From Salibacterium salarium (GTDB lineage: Bacteria > Bacillota > Bacilli > Bacillales > Marinococcaceae), in NCBI RefSeq assembly GCF_030813635.1, contig NZ_JAUSUM010000001.1, positions 248,001-312,000 of the forward strand: 64,000 bases of DNA, given 5' to 3'. The notes below the pieces were generated by a model. The model saw only the letters and a program-made list of their open reading frames with translations. It did not search any database and had not been told where the DNA came from. Made by a program: the position numbers and the translations under genes. Below are positions 25,390 through 34,747 of this stretch, one piece after another. Every line of letters begins with the position of its first letter. The first letter of the stretch is position 1.

Positions 25390-25418
25390 TTCGTTACGAA
25401 GGTTGAAAATGGTATAAT
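25390..25418 (+). promoter_or_regulatory. Likely promoter of the glycan cluster (extended -10)
   Basis: TGG directly followed by TATAAT (25413-25418) forms an extended -10 box; the -35 at 25390 (TTCGTT) is poor. It lies 37 bases before the first gene of the cluster. Confidence 0.5.
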
Positions 25419-25454
25419 GCCCCTTGAAATAAATATTAGCTTGGAGGCTGTGAC

Positions 25455-27695
25455 ATGGTGCATTGGATTGTGTTTCTTATCATTGGTGTATCCTTTTTTG
25501 TTTCTTCTTATAATCAAGGACTTTTTTATGATCAACATATATATGTATGGCAAGTGGGAATGTCGATTCTGTTTTTAGGCTACGTTTTATACTTATTTTT
25601 CAAGAAAAAAGAAACAATACCGTATCTATATCTTATCGTGTTTCTGATTCCTCTCTGTTATTTGTTGTCGTTCACGAATGCGGTGACGATGCAGGGGGCA
25701 TTTGATCAGTTTATTCAGTGGATGCTATTTGCAATGTTTTTCTTTGTTTTAGTTAGTTTGAAGAAAAATATGCCGTCTATTCAAACAGGAATGCTGGTTT
25801 TATTGCAGCTATTTGGCTTATTTATTGCGTTTCTACCGTTTCTAACATCGTGGGAGTGGTTAGAGTATAATGACGCTATTCTTAGCCGTCGTTTTTCTAG
25901 TGTATTTCAATACCCGAATACGTATGCTGCGGTGACGATGGCACTCTTGCTGTTCAATATAATGTATATGTCCATCAAACGACATTCGGCATTATCGATT
26001 ATTTTATTTAGTTTACCAGTTGTGTTATATGCTTCTACCTTGTTTTTATCTCTATCAAGAGGAGCTATGATTCTATTACCGATTATTTGGTTTGTCGGTT
26101 TATGCTGTCTTTCTTTCGTGGGGCAGGTGAAATATATACTATATACAATGATTGCTTTTGTCGGTGGTTTTGTGTTCTTTATGTTCTTCTCCAATGAGTG
26201 GGGGACGTTTGAGACGACAGGTCAAATCATTGCCCTTTTGCTTGTTAGTTTACTAAGTACTGCTCTTGTGTTTGTCATACATCAAGGGTTGAATGTGAAA
26301 GCTAATCTAACATTGTCGAATAAAAAACTACGATACATCTTTCCAATCGCAAGCTTTGTTGGTGGTGTTGCGCTTGTACTTGATTTTGTTTATAAAGGCG
26401 TCATCTACAACCTCCTTCCGGAAAATGTTCAAAATCGTATAAACAATATCGGCTATGAGACGATATTTGAAGATGGACGATTAACGTTTTTCTTCGATGC
26501 GCTGGATATGTTTAAAAATGCTCCAATTATAGGTTGGGGCGGTGATGGCTGGAGTATTCTTTACCATGACTATCAAACCGAACCTTATGTTAGTAATGAA
26601 GTTCATAGTGTGCTGTTGGAGCAGTTGTTAAATATCGGTTTACTAGGTTTTGTCGTTTGGATAGGTGTGCTCGTTCTGTTTGTAGTTGTAAGTATAAAGG
26701 CCTTTAAGCAAAGTGCTGATGGGATAGTGCCGGCGGGTCTTATTGCCCTTATGATGTTGTTAGGGCATGGCGCGATTGATTTTGACTTTTCATTTGCGTC
26801 GATATGGCTTTTGTTCTTTCTGATTTTTGCAATGGTTGTGCCGGGGCAGCCAGAATTTCCAACCTTTTCGATGGAAAAATATAAGCGTCCTGCAGCAATT
26901 GGCGCGTCCGTCTTGGCTACGGTGTTGGTCATTATTTCATCGATTTATGCGTTCCGGTTTGAAGCAGCGCAGCGAACGGCGCAAGCGAATACGCAATCAT
27001 CAAATAAGGAGGAAGTGTTGGAGGGATTGAGTGAGGCAAGAGACTTGAATCCGTACAGGCTTGATTATGTTGTTAATCAGGCAAGTACAGCGGTGGAGCT
27101 ACGGAATGAAGATTTAACACTTGAATTGAGTAATCAATTCACTAATGTTCAGCCATTGAGTGGAACGGCTTGGATGCAGAGCGGAAACAGTTACGCCTCT
27201 TTTGGCTATATAGACGAAGCAGTAAAGAGATATAAGCAGGCACTCGAATATGACCCGTTTAATACAGGTATTTATGAACGGATGATACGTTTAACGTCTG
27301 GAGAGGCGGCTAGCTTGAAGCAAAATGGGAAGGACGAAGAGGCCTCCAACGTTGCCGATCAAGCAACCGAAACGTATGAACAATATACCAACACGACGTT
27401 GGAGTTTCGGCAAAATCCTGAATCTAATTATAAAGATTTAGATTTAAACAAATCATCAAGGTTTCTGGCTGGACAGGCCTATATGATAAATGAAGAATAT
27501 GATTCTGGTATAGAAGTACTGAATACGATTGGGAAGGCGGAAGAAGACATATATCTACGTGCGCAGGCACTTGTTATTCATGCTCTCGAAAAGCAAGGGA
27601 AAGACGAACAATCGAAGAAAAAATATAATCAACTTAAAAACCAAAATGACAAAGCAACTTCTTATTATGAAGCTTATACCCCCTTTTTTAAGTAA
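25455..27695 (+). CDS. O-antigen ligase/Wzy-type membrane protein with C-terminal TPR-like region
   Basis: A 746-residue protein. The first 500 residues hold about twelve membrane segments, with the Wzy_C/O-antigen ligase signature: RRFSSVFQYPNTYAA, SLSRGAM, then a large outer loop (residues about 310-390) with DGRLTFFFDALDMFKNAPI and GWGGDGW, and conserved HSVLLEQLLNIG. The last 250 residues are soluble and helical with TPR-like repeats (NPYRLDYVVNQA, AVKRYKQALEYDPFN). Such proteins polymerise or transfer lipid-linked glycans outside the membrane. The ATG is 8 bases after TTGGAGG. As first gene of the cluster and neighbour of the S-layer gene, it could attach glycan to S-layer protein or polymerise it; the sequence cannot decide. 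Confidence 0.85.
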   Translation: MVHWIVFLIIGVSFFVSSYNQGLFYDQHIYVWQVGMSILFLGYVLYLFFKKKETIPYLYLIVFLIPLCYLLSFTNAVTMQGAFDQFIQWMLFAMFFFVLVSLKKNMPSIQTGMLVLLQLFGLFIAFLPFLTSWEWLEYNDAILSRRFSSVFQYPNTYAAVTMALLLFNIMYMSIKRHSALSIILFSLPVVLYASTLFLSLSRGAMILLPIIWFVGLCCLSFVGQVKYILYTMIAFVGGFVFFMFFSNEWGTFETTGQIIALLLVSLLSTALVFVIHQGLNVKANLTLSNKKLRYIFPIASFVGGVALVLDFVYKGVIYNLLPENVQNRINNIGYETIFEDGRLTFFFDALDMFKNAPIIGWGGDGWSILYHDYQTEPYVSNEVHSVLLEQLLNIGLLGFVVWIGVLVLFVVVSIKAFKQSADGIVPAGLIALMMLLGHGAIDFDFSFASIWLLFFLIFAMVVPGQPEFPTFSMEKYKRPAAIGASVLATVLVIISSIYAFRFEAAQRTAQANTQSSNKEEVLEGLSEARDLNPYRLDYVVNQASTAVELRNEDLTLELSNQFTNVQPLSGTAWMQSGNSYASFGYIDEAVKRYKQALEYDPFNTGIYERMIRLTSGEAASLKQNGKDEEASNVADQATETYEQYTNTTLEFRQNPESNYKDLDLNKSSRFLAGQAYMINEEYDSGIEVLNTIGKAEEDIYLRAQALVIHALEKQGKDEQSKKKYNQLKNQNDKATSYYEAYTPFFK

Positions 27696-27767
27696 TACTG
27701 TGTCGATATGTCGAAAAATGTATGATAAAATAGAAAAATATACACCGCAGGAAACAGGAGGAAGAGA

Positions 27768-28628
27768 ATGTCAGAAAATGACCCAAACCAGCAGATGGAT
27801 CAACAGTCAGACGAAATTAGTCTGACTGAAATAATAGCAATTATTTGGCATTACAAACTTTTAATTATTATCTTACCGATTGCACTAGCCTTGGTTGCTT
27901 TTGGGGTGTCACAGTTTCTAACGCCAAGCTATAGTTCGACGGCTAAAGTATACCTAGGAAACTTTGGAAATGAGATGTATACGTCAGCGGACAGTGCCGA
28001 AGAAGTGATTATGAGTAATGATTTGTTAGAAGATGTCATAGAAAATCTAGAGTTAAGCCATGATTTGCCCCGTGATTTAAGAGGTTCCGTATCGATAGAA
28101 AGTTTATCGGAATCCAGCATGTTAGAAATAACAGCAACCCATGAAAAACCAGAACGTGCCCAGGACATTGCGAGCGGTGTTATCACACAATACTTAGATC
28201 GGGCAGAGCCGGCGTATGAAGATAGGCAAGCAATTGTCGAACAGTTATATGAATCAACGTTTGAAAACTATGAACAAACGTCAGCCAGTTTAGCCCGTAA
28301 CAAAGAAGCTCTAACTGATATTGAGGAAAATGAAGAACTAAGTGAAACAGAACGTGATTTATCCAGAAGTCGTTTGATTGACTATGTTGAAATGGACGAG
28401 ACTCAGTTGAATGAGCTTGATCAACAATTACAAGATCAACAGTTAGAATTGAAAGATCTTCACGGACCCGAAGTGTTCGAGCAGGCAACCATGCCGCGCT
28501 CGCCAGATTCTCCAAACCCTATGTTGAACACGGCAATCGCCTTTGTAATAGGAGCTATGGTATCTGTTGGACTAGCGTTTGTGTTAGAATTCTTCAAAAA
28601 TAATCCGATTCGTCGTAAGCACTCCTAG
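27768..28628 (+). CDS. Wzz-type polysaccharide chain-length regulator / co-polymerase
   Basis: The 286 residues have the Wzz/YveK topology: a cytoplasmic start (SLTEIIAIIWHYKLL), a first membrane helix (about 25-45), an outer coiled-coil domain and a second helix near the C-terminus (about 255-277) preceded by the Pro-rich AEMPRSPDSPNP-like stretch (visible as ATMPRSPDSPNPMLN). These proteins set chain length in Wzy-dependent systems. The tyrosine kinase that often follows is absent here, and there is no Tyr-rich tail. It starts 72 bases after the ligase gene with the site AGGAGGAAG. Confidence 0.88.
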   Translation: MSENDPNQQMDQQSDEISLTEIIAIIWHYKLLIIILPIALALVAFGVSQFLTPSYSSTAKVYLGNFGNEMYTSADSAEEVIMSNDLLEDVIENLELSHDLPRDLRGSVSIESLSESSMLEITATHEKPERAQDIASGVITQYLDRAEPAYEDRQAIVEQLYESTFENYEQTSASLARNKEALTDIEENEELSETERDLSRSRLIDYVEMDETQLNELDQQLQDQQLELKDLHGPEVFEQATMPRSPDSPNPMLNTAIAFVIGAMVSVGLAFVLEFFKNNPIRRKHS

Positions 28629-28666
28629 AATTCTAAGAATCACATGAAGAAGAGAGGAGGGATGAT

Positions 28667-30472
28667 ATGACATACGGAAAACGCTTGATATTATTGATGG
28701 GAATAGACACACTTATTGTAATGATCGCTGTATTTATTGGCGGGTACCTGATTTATAATACGGAATATATCGATTCTCCGATTATCATTGCCAGCTCGCT
28801 GTCGTTAGTTGTATTCCATCATTTTTTTGCGTACCAATTCAAGTTATACAAACGGGTATGGCAGTATGCGAGCATTAATGAGCTAAAAGAAATATTTAAA
28901 GCAGTGACGTTATCTATCATTGCGACTGTCATCATGCAACAGCTATTTTTTGATATCATTCATAAACGTACATTGGTTATTACTTGGATGTTGCACATAT
29001 TGCTCATTGGTGGATCTCGCTTTGCCTGGAGAATGTATCGTGATACATTCTTAAAATCTCATAAAAACAAAAAACGGACATTAATCGTTGGTTCAGGCAG
29101 TGCAGGCACGATGGTGGCCCGCCAAATGATGCAGGGCGGCGAGAGTGAATTAACCCCTGTTGCTTTTGTTGATGATGATATGACGAAGAAAAAGCTTGAG
29201 ATTATGGGTGTGCCCGTAGAAGGTCCCGTTCATAACATAGAAAACATTGCAAACGAACTTGATATCGAACACATCGTCATCGCGATTCCTTCCTTAACCA
29301 GACAAGAATTACAGCGTATTTACGATGAATGTCAAAAAACGAACATTCGCACACAAATACTGCCAATGATAGAGGATCTCTTGAGCGGAAAAGTATCTGT
29401 CAATGAGTTCCGGGATGTAGAAGTCGAAGATTTATTGGGACGAGACCCCGTCGAACTTGATATTGAAGGTATTTCCGAGTCGATAACGAATAAAACCATC
29501 CTTGTTACAGGAGCAGCAGGTTCCATTGGTTCAGAAATATGCCGGCAAATTAGCGGATTCCAACCACAAAAAATGATTTTGCTGGACCATTATGAAAATG
29601 GTGTATACGACGTAGAGATGGAACTGCAACAGAAAGAATTATACAGTGAACTGATTACCGAAGTTTCGGATGTAAAAGATAAAGAAAAAATGGACACGAT
29701 ATTCGAGTCTTATCGACCTGATGTTGTTTTCCATGCAGCGGCACACAAACACGTGCCATTAATGGAAAAAAATCCAGAAGAAGCTGTCAAAAACAATGTC
29801 CAGGGAACGAAGAATCTAGCAGAAGCGGCAAATGAATACGGAAGCGAAACATTCGTTATGATTTCAACGGACAAAGCAGTGAATCCAACAAGTGTCATGG
29901 GCGCCACCAAACGAATTGCAGAAATGGTCGTCCAGCACATGGATACAACAAGCGAAACAAAGTTTGTATCGGTTCGTTTCGGCAACGTTCTCGGAAGTCG
30001 TGGCAGCGTCATTCCATTATTCAAAAAGCAAATCCAAAACGGAGGCCCGGTCACCGTCACCCACCCCGATATGGTACGATATTTTATGACGATTTCCGAA
30101 GCGTCAAGGCTCGTTATCCAAGCAGGCGCTCTTGCCAAAGGCGGAGAAGTATTTGTGTTGGACATGGGAGAACCGGTAAAGATTGTCGACCTCGCGAAAA
30201 ACTTAATTAAGTTATCAGGCTACAACATAGAAGATATCGGAATCGAATACTCCGGCATGCGCCCGGGAGAAAAAATGTATGAAGAACTCTTGAAGGACGA
30301 TGAAGTCTATCCAGAACAAATTTATCCAAAAATATATATAGGTCAAACGTATAATATTAATCTATTTTTCAATACTGTAATAAATGGATTGAGTGGTTTA
30401 TCAAAAGAAGAGTTGAAGGTTAATTTAATAGAAATTGCTAATAGACAAGAACAAAAAGTATCACAAATGTAA
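28667..30472 (+). CDS. Membrane-bound nucleotide-sugar 4,6-dehydratase (CapD/PglF/EpsC family)
   Basis: The 601 residues hold four N-terminal membrane helices (about 5-110), a CoA-binding-like Rossmann domain (LIVGSGSAGTMVARQMM) and a C-terminal extended SDR domain with the NAD site TGAAGSIGSEICRQI and the active-site stretch STDKAVNPTSVMGATKR. A Met replaces the usual Tyr of the YxxxK motif, as in large 4,6-dehydratases of the WbpM/PglF type. The expected reaction is UDP-GlcNAc to UDP-4-keto-6-deoxy sugar. The DegT aminotransferase at 38207-39349 could act next to give a 4-amino sugar such as a bacillosamine precursor. The ATG follows GAGAGGAGGGATG. Confidence 0.9.
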   Translation: MTYGKRLILLMGIDTLIVMIAVFIGGYLIYNTEYIDSPIIIASSLSLVVFHHFFAYQFKLYKRVWQYASINELKEIFKAVTLSIIATVIMQQLFFDIIHKRTLVITWMLHILLIGGSRFAWRMYRDTFLKSHKNKKRTLIVGSGSAGTMVARQMMQGGESELTPVAFVDDDMTKKKLEIMGVPVEGPVHNIENIANELDIEHIVIAIPSLTRQELQRIYDECQKTNIRTQILPMIEDLLSGKVSVNEFRDVEVEDLLGRDPVELDIEGISESITNKTILVTGAAGSIGSEICRQISGFQPQKMILLDHYENGVYDVEMELQQKELYSELITEVSDVKDKEKMDTIFESYRPDVVFHAAAHKHVPLMEKNPEEAVKNNVQGTKNLAEAANEYGSETFVMISTDKAVNPTSVMGATKRIAEMVVQHMDTTSETKFVSVRFGNVLGSRGSVIPLFKKQIQNGGPVTVTHPDMVRYFMTISEASRLVIQAGALAKGGEVFVLDMGEPVKIVDLAKNLIKLSGYNIEDIGIEYSGMRPGEKMYEELLKDDEVYPEQIYPKIYIGQTYNINLFFNTVINGLSGLSKEELKVNLIEIANRQEQKVSQM

Positions 30473-30538
30473 TTTTTAATACAATTAGTAGACATAACTC
30501 TATATAGTACTAAAATAAATCAAAGGATGGAATTGGGA

Positions 30539-31447
30539 ATGAATAAAAATACACCTAACTTATTTATAGTTGGAGCTCAAAAAAGTGCAACGACTTCACT
30601 CTATAACTATTTAAAAGAACATCCAAATATATTCTTTTCATCTGAAAAAGAGCCAAATTATTTCACAACGTTCTTTGATACATTTCCACATAATGGGCCC
30701 TATGATAAGAGATATGATAAAAATGTAATTGGAAGTGCTGAAGAATATTATAAGTTGTTTTCAAATTATAGTGGACAGAAGTATATTGCTGAAAGTTCTG
30801 TGCATTATTTATACTTTAATGGACTTGCATATAAATTAAAAGAAGAAAGTCCTGATGCTAAAATAATTATCTCTTTAAGAAATCCAATTGAAAGAGCTTA
30901 TTCAGCATATACTTACTATGTTTCAAGGGGAAGAGAGAGCGAGAGTTTCAGAGAAGCGATTCAAAATGAAAATCATCGTATGTTAAATAATTATGAAGTT
31001 GGCTGGTATTACATTGCGCAAGGTTTGTATTATCAAAAAGTTAAAGATTATTTAGAAGTTTTTGGTCGTGAAAATGTACATATAGTACTATTTGATGAGA
31101 TAAAAGATGATTTAGAAGGAACGTTAAAAAATATTTATAAATTTCTTGAAGTTGACCCAGTAACAATTAACAACACCGAAAAAAAGTACAATGTGTCAGG
31201 GACACCTAAAAATAAAATTACTAAAGTTATTGCAAGTCCATTAAAAGCAAAGTCTCTTGCGAAAAAATATTTGCCAACCCCTATGGCTAATAAGTTGAAA
31301 GATTATTATTTTAAAATCCTAGAAAAAAATTTAGCTAAAACTGAACTAAGTGTTAGTGACAAAGAGTATTTAAAATCAGTATATGAGACCGATATAAAAA
31401 AACTTTCTGTACTAATTGAGAAAGATTTAAATCACTGGCTGGAGTAA
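30539..31447 (+). CDS. PAPS-dependent sulfotransferase 1
   Basis: The 302 residues match the heparan-sulfate-type sulfotransferase group: a 5'-phosphosulfate loop near the start (LFIVGAQKSATTSLYNYLKE), the 3'-phosphate motif (IISLRNPIERAYSAYTYYVS), and a C-terminal GLYYQKVKDYLEVFGRENVH followed by VLFDEIKDD. It transfers sulfate from PAPS to an OH or amino group, here presumably of a sugar. The ATG at 30539 begins the family-like MNKNTPNLFIVGAQKS; an in-frame ATG at 30527 overlaps the AAAGG site. Its base composition is clearly more AT-rich than the flanking 28-30 kb genes, suggesting separate acquisition. Confidence 0.88.
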   Translation: MNKNTPNLFIVGAQKSATTSLYNYLKEHPNIFFSSEKEPNYFTTFFDTFPHNGPYDKRYDKNVIGSAEEYYKLFSNYSGQKYIAESSVHYLYFNGLAYKLKEESPDAKIIISLRNPIERAYSAYTYYVSRGRESESFREAIQNENHRMLNNYEVGWYYIAQGLYYQKVKDYLEVFGRENVHIVLFDEIKDDLEGTLKNIYKFLEVDPVTINNTEKKYNVSGTPKNKITKVIASPLKAKSLAKKYLPTPMANKLKDYYFKILEKNLAKTELSVSDKEYLKSVYETDIKKLSVLIEKDLNHWLE

Positions 31448-31452
31448 TAAAA

Positions 31453-32607
31453 ATGAGAATATTTCTTTACCTTGCTATTTCGTTTGTATTATTAGATCAA
31501 TTTATTATTTCTACTATACTACCAAACATTACTCTTTTTGATGTTGGCATATTGTTTTATGTGTTGTATATACTAACAATAAGAAGACCAATAACAAATA
31601 AGAGAATATTTATACCTATAAAAATTGCAGGAACGTTATATTTCTTAAGTTTGTTTGTATATAATACATATTTATTTATTATTAATAAGATAGAGATAAT
31701 GTCATTTTTTTATATAATAAAAGAAATGGAATACTTTCTTCTATTTTTTCTACTAGTCAATTCTTATTATTACATAAAGAAATATTCTTTAAATCTACTT
31801 TTTGTTTTGGTAGTAATTAATGTGTTATATGCATATATCGAAATGGTTAAGGGCGGAATTTCGTTCTATGGAATTGGTGCACTAGTCACAGGTTCTCCAG
31901 AGCCAAGTGCGTCAATTTATTTAATGATTGTGTTTGTTTTGGCTTTCCTAGAATTAAATAAAATAAAACCTGTATTCTTCTTTATAATAATCTGTTCTTT
32001 CCCCGTAATTGCAACAGTGTCAAGAATAAATATTGTTTCACTTATATTTATAATCTTTATCATAGTTATTACTAAGCTTTATAATAATGGGTTTAGTATA
32101 AAGAAAAAAAACGCCATTATTAACTTATCAATGTTTGTATTAATTATTATACTTTTCTTAAGTTTTACTCAAACACAATACGCTGAAGTGTTGTCCGAAA
32201 GAATATATAAACTTGATAATGCTGTAGAAAACAGGTCTGATAAATGGGCTAACGAATACGAATTATATAGTTTTGATAATATTGAGGATTATTTATTTGG
32301 TAAGGGAAAAGGCATACCTGAGCAAATTAAACAAGACTCCACGTTGGGAGTTGATAGTCAATACTTAAGATCTTTTATTGAGATGGGAGTAATGGGAAGT
32401 TTCCTACATTTATTGCTGTTAATTACTACCATATCAGTGTTATGGAAGAACTCAAAATATAAGGCATTTATATTGACTATAGTAATAGTTTTTTCACTGA
32501 AATCAATTACAATAGAGGCCTTACAAGTGACAAGACCTGCAATAAGTTTTTGGGGATTAGCAGGGTTACAGATGGGATATATTATAAATAAAAGGTACAA
32601 TAAATGA
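31453..32607 (+). CDS. Wzy-like polysaccharide polymerase, membrane protein
   Basis: The 384 residues contain about ten hydrophobic segments, a large outer loop around residues 235-310 (VLSERIYKLDNAVENRSDKW, FGKGKGIPEQIKQDSTLGVD) and a following SQYLRSFIEMGVMG, the layout of O-antigen polymerases. Sequence in this family is poorly conserved, so the call rests on topology, loop and position. It begins 5 bases after the sulfotransferase stop and overlaps the next start. With the ligase-like gene at 25455 there are two Wzy/ligase-type proteins in one cluster, possibly one for polymerisation and one for transfer. Very AT-rich. Confidence 0.72.
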   Translation: MRIFLYLAISFVLLDQFIISTILPNITLFDVGILFYVLYILTIRRPITNKRIFIPIKIAGTLYFLSLFVYNTYLFIINKIEIMSFFYIIKEMEYFLLFFLLVNSYYYIKKYSLNLLFVLVVINVLYAYIEMVKGGISFYGIGALVTGSPEPSASIYLMIVFVLAFLELNKIKPVFFFIIICSFPVIATVSRINIVSLIFIIFIIVITKLYNNGFSIKKKNAIINLSMFVLIIILFLSFTQTQYAEVLSERIYKLDNAVENRSDKWANEYELYSFDNIEDYLFGKGKGIPEQIKQDSTLGVDSQYLRSFIEMGVMGSFLHLLLLITTISVLWKNSKYKAFILTIVIVFSLKSITIEALQVTRPAISFWGLAGLQMGYIINKRYNK

Positions 32608-32628
32608 AATCATTAAGGTCGGATATAG

Positions 32629-33855
32629 TTGTTTCTATTGAATGCATTGAAAAAGAATAGTAATGAATTTATTTTAAAATTAATAGAGTCATTTTTCGGA
32701 AAAATGTCTTTCATGGTTTTTACTTTATTGTTCGCTCTAATATGCACTAGGTTATACGGACCAGAAATATTCGGGAAATATACTTATGCTTTTTCACTTG
32801 TATCTTTATTTATGATAATTGCTAAAGCAGGACTAGACAACGGTTTAATGTATTCAATACCTAAAAATAATAACAAACACATCAGTTTTAGCTTTATTGT
32901 AAATATTCTATTGTCTATAGTTATAGTAGTGCTATTATATGTATTTATTCAAGATATATACATTAGATGGATGTTGCCATTAATATGGTTAGTTTCAGCA
33001 GAAAGACTTTTTTTTGGAATATATCGTTCTCAAGGAAAAATTAAGGAATATTACTTTATTAATGGTTTTTTATCAATGATTATAAGAATAGGTTCAATAG
33101 TTGGTTTATACTACGTAACAGGTGAAAATGAATATAGCGTTGCGCTAGGAGTTTATATTTCGTTTATTTTCTCAAATGTAGTGTACTATATAAAAAATAA
33201 GAAAAACTTTGGTGAAGTAAATGTTGATAAAGAATATTTAAAGTATTCTATTCCTTTGGTTTTTGCAACTATGATGTCTACTATTATTAATAGAATTGAC
33301 ATAATAATGATTGGTAATATGACTAATGAAAGTTATGTGGGAATATATGAAATTACGTTTTTAGTCTCAAATTCAGTTGCAAGTCTTCTAATTATTTTTA
33401 ATACTGTGTTCGCACCAAAAATTGCAAATCTATATCATAGTGGTCAAATAGAAGTATTACAGAAATTGTATGTCGTATCCACTAGAGGACTTGCTATAGT
33501 TGCTTTGATAATCACAGTGATTATAATTATGAATAGCGAATTTATTCTATCAGTTTTCGGTGAAGATATAGTTGAAGGTGTAACGGCCCTGAATTTTCGA
33601 AGTATAGGACAGTTTATAAATATTGCTGTCGGCGGTGTATGGTTAATGCTTTCCATGACAGGGAAAACGAAATTCCAATTATATGCAAATATATTTGTGT
33701 GTATTGTTAATATATCATTAAATTTTATTCTTATACCTATTTATGGAATCAATGGTGCTGCATTTGCAAGTATGGTTTCTATTGTTCTTATAAATATAAC
33801 TGGATATTTTATAGTTTCTAGACTGTTTAAAGTAAAAGTATTCAAATATATTTAG
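32629..33855 (+). CDS. Wzx-like oligosaccharide flippase
   Basis: The 408 residues form a MATE-like polysaccharide flippase (PST family) with about twelve membrane helices; the N-terminal FALICTRLYGPEIFGKYTYA and the late INGAAFASMVS are typical. It moves lipid-linked oligosaccharide across the membrane. The start is uncertain: the open frame begins at TTG 32629 without a clear ribosome site. A much better start, ATG 32604, overlaps the previous stop (ATGA) after AAAGG but is in another frame and stops after 18 codons. Removing one A from the A run at about 32648-32652 would join the two frames. Confidence 0.8.
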   Translation: MFLLNALKKNSNEFILKLIESFFGKMSFMVFTLLFALICTRLYGPEIFGKYTYAFSLVSLFMIIAKAGLDNGLMYSIPKNNNKHISFSFIVNILLSIVIVVLLYVFIQDIYIRWMLPLIWLVSAERLFFGIYRSQGKIKEYYFINGFLSMIIRIGSIVGLYYVTGENEYSVALGVYISFIFSNVVYYIKNKKNFGEVNVDKEYLKYSIPLVFATMMSTIINRIDIIMIGNMTNESYVGIYEITFLVSNSVASLLIIFNTVFAPKIANLYHSGQIEVLQKLYVVSTRGLAIVALIITVIIIMNSEFILSVFGEDIVEGVTALNFRSIGQFINIAVGGVWLMLSMTGKTKFQLYANIFVCIVNISLNFILIPIYGINGAAFASMVSIVLINITGYFIVSRLFKVKVFKYI

Positions 33856-33955
33856 TCAATTTTCGCACACACATGTTTCTAAGCAGGGTCATCTATAAAG
33901 AACTAAAAGTTTTTTATATTCATAGTTTAAAATAAATAAGTGGAGGCGCTCTATA

Positions 33956-34711
33956 ATGCCAATGGTGTCTATAATAATGCCTAATTACAACGGCGATGCA
34001 AATCTGGAAAAATCTATAAGGTCAGTTTTGAATCAATCATTTACAAATTTTGAATTAATTATTATAGACGATAACTCAACAGATAATAGTTTAAAAGTGA
34101 TAAACCATTTTCTTAATAGTGACAAAAGAATAAAATTACTGGTTAATGAAGAGAATATCGGTCCATCGTTATCAAGGAATAAAGGGGTGAATTTCTCTAG
34201 AGGAAAATATATTGCATTCCTTGACAGTGATGATTTATGGGAAAAATCAAAATTAGAAATTCAAGTTAACTTTATGGAATCAAATGAAATTAAGTTTTCC
34301 TATACTTCATACGTGAAATTTGATCATAATGATTTAATTAGAACAGTTCATGCCAGACTAAAAATTAATGAGAAAATGCTATTGAGAAAAAATTATTTAG
34401 GTACATCTTCAGTAATGATTAACAAAGAATTTTTTGGTGAGATGATAGAATTTAAAGATTTAAAAAGAGCAGAAGACTACGAATTATGGTTGCGATTAAT
34501 AAAAGAATCGAAAATGATATATGGAATTAAAGATACATTAATGAAGTATAGGGTTGGTAATGAATCTCTATCTAGTAAAAAAATCGAAGGTATAATTTAT
34601 AGATACAAATTATTTAGAAAAACTATTGGTATGTCAAAAATGAGATCATTATATTACGTTGCTATGAATATTCTTCTTACCTTTCAAAAGGAATATAGTA
34701 AGCATGATTAA
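33956..34711 (+). CDS. Family 2 glycosyltransferase
   Basis: The 251 residues match the GT2 fold: VSIIMPNYNGDANLEKSIRS, the nucleotide-binding ELIIIDDNSTDNS, and the metal-binding SDD in AFLDSDDLWEKSKLE, with KRAEDYELWLRL as the later ED motif. It adds one sugar to the lipid-linked intermediate on the cytoplasmic side. It is the only ordinary glycosyltransferase in the cluster, so together with the initiating transferase a very short repeat unit is expected unless other genes help. The ATG follows GTGGAGGCGC. AT-rich like its upstream neighbours. Confidence 0.9.
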   Translation: MPMVSIIMPNYNGDANLEKSIRSVLNQSFTNFELIIIDDNSTDNSLKVINHFLNSDKRIKLLVNEENIGPSLSRNKGVNFSRGKYIAFLDSDDLWEKSKLEIQVNFMESNEIKFSYTSYVKFDHNDLIRTVHARLKINEKMLLRKNYLGTSSVMINKEFFGEMIEFKDLKRAEDYELWLRLIKESKMIYGIKDTLMKYRVGNESLSSKKIEGIIYRYKLFRKTIGMSKMRSLYYVAMNILLTFQKEYSKHD

Positions 34712-34747
34712 CCCAATGTATTCTGCACCATTAAAGGAGAGGCCTAA

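Larger units (their letters stand above)
24873..25454. other. Intergenic region with S-layer gene remnant and glycan-cluster promoter
   Basis: 582 bp that hold a strong terminator (24942-24980), a decayed S-layer gene piece (25046-25217), a second terminator (25213-25250) and a likely promoter of the glycan cluster (25390-25418). No intact gene was seen. Confidence 0.6.
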
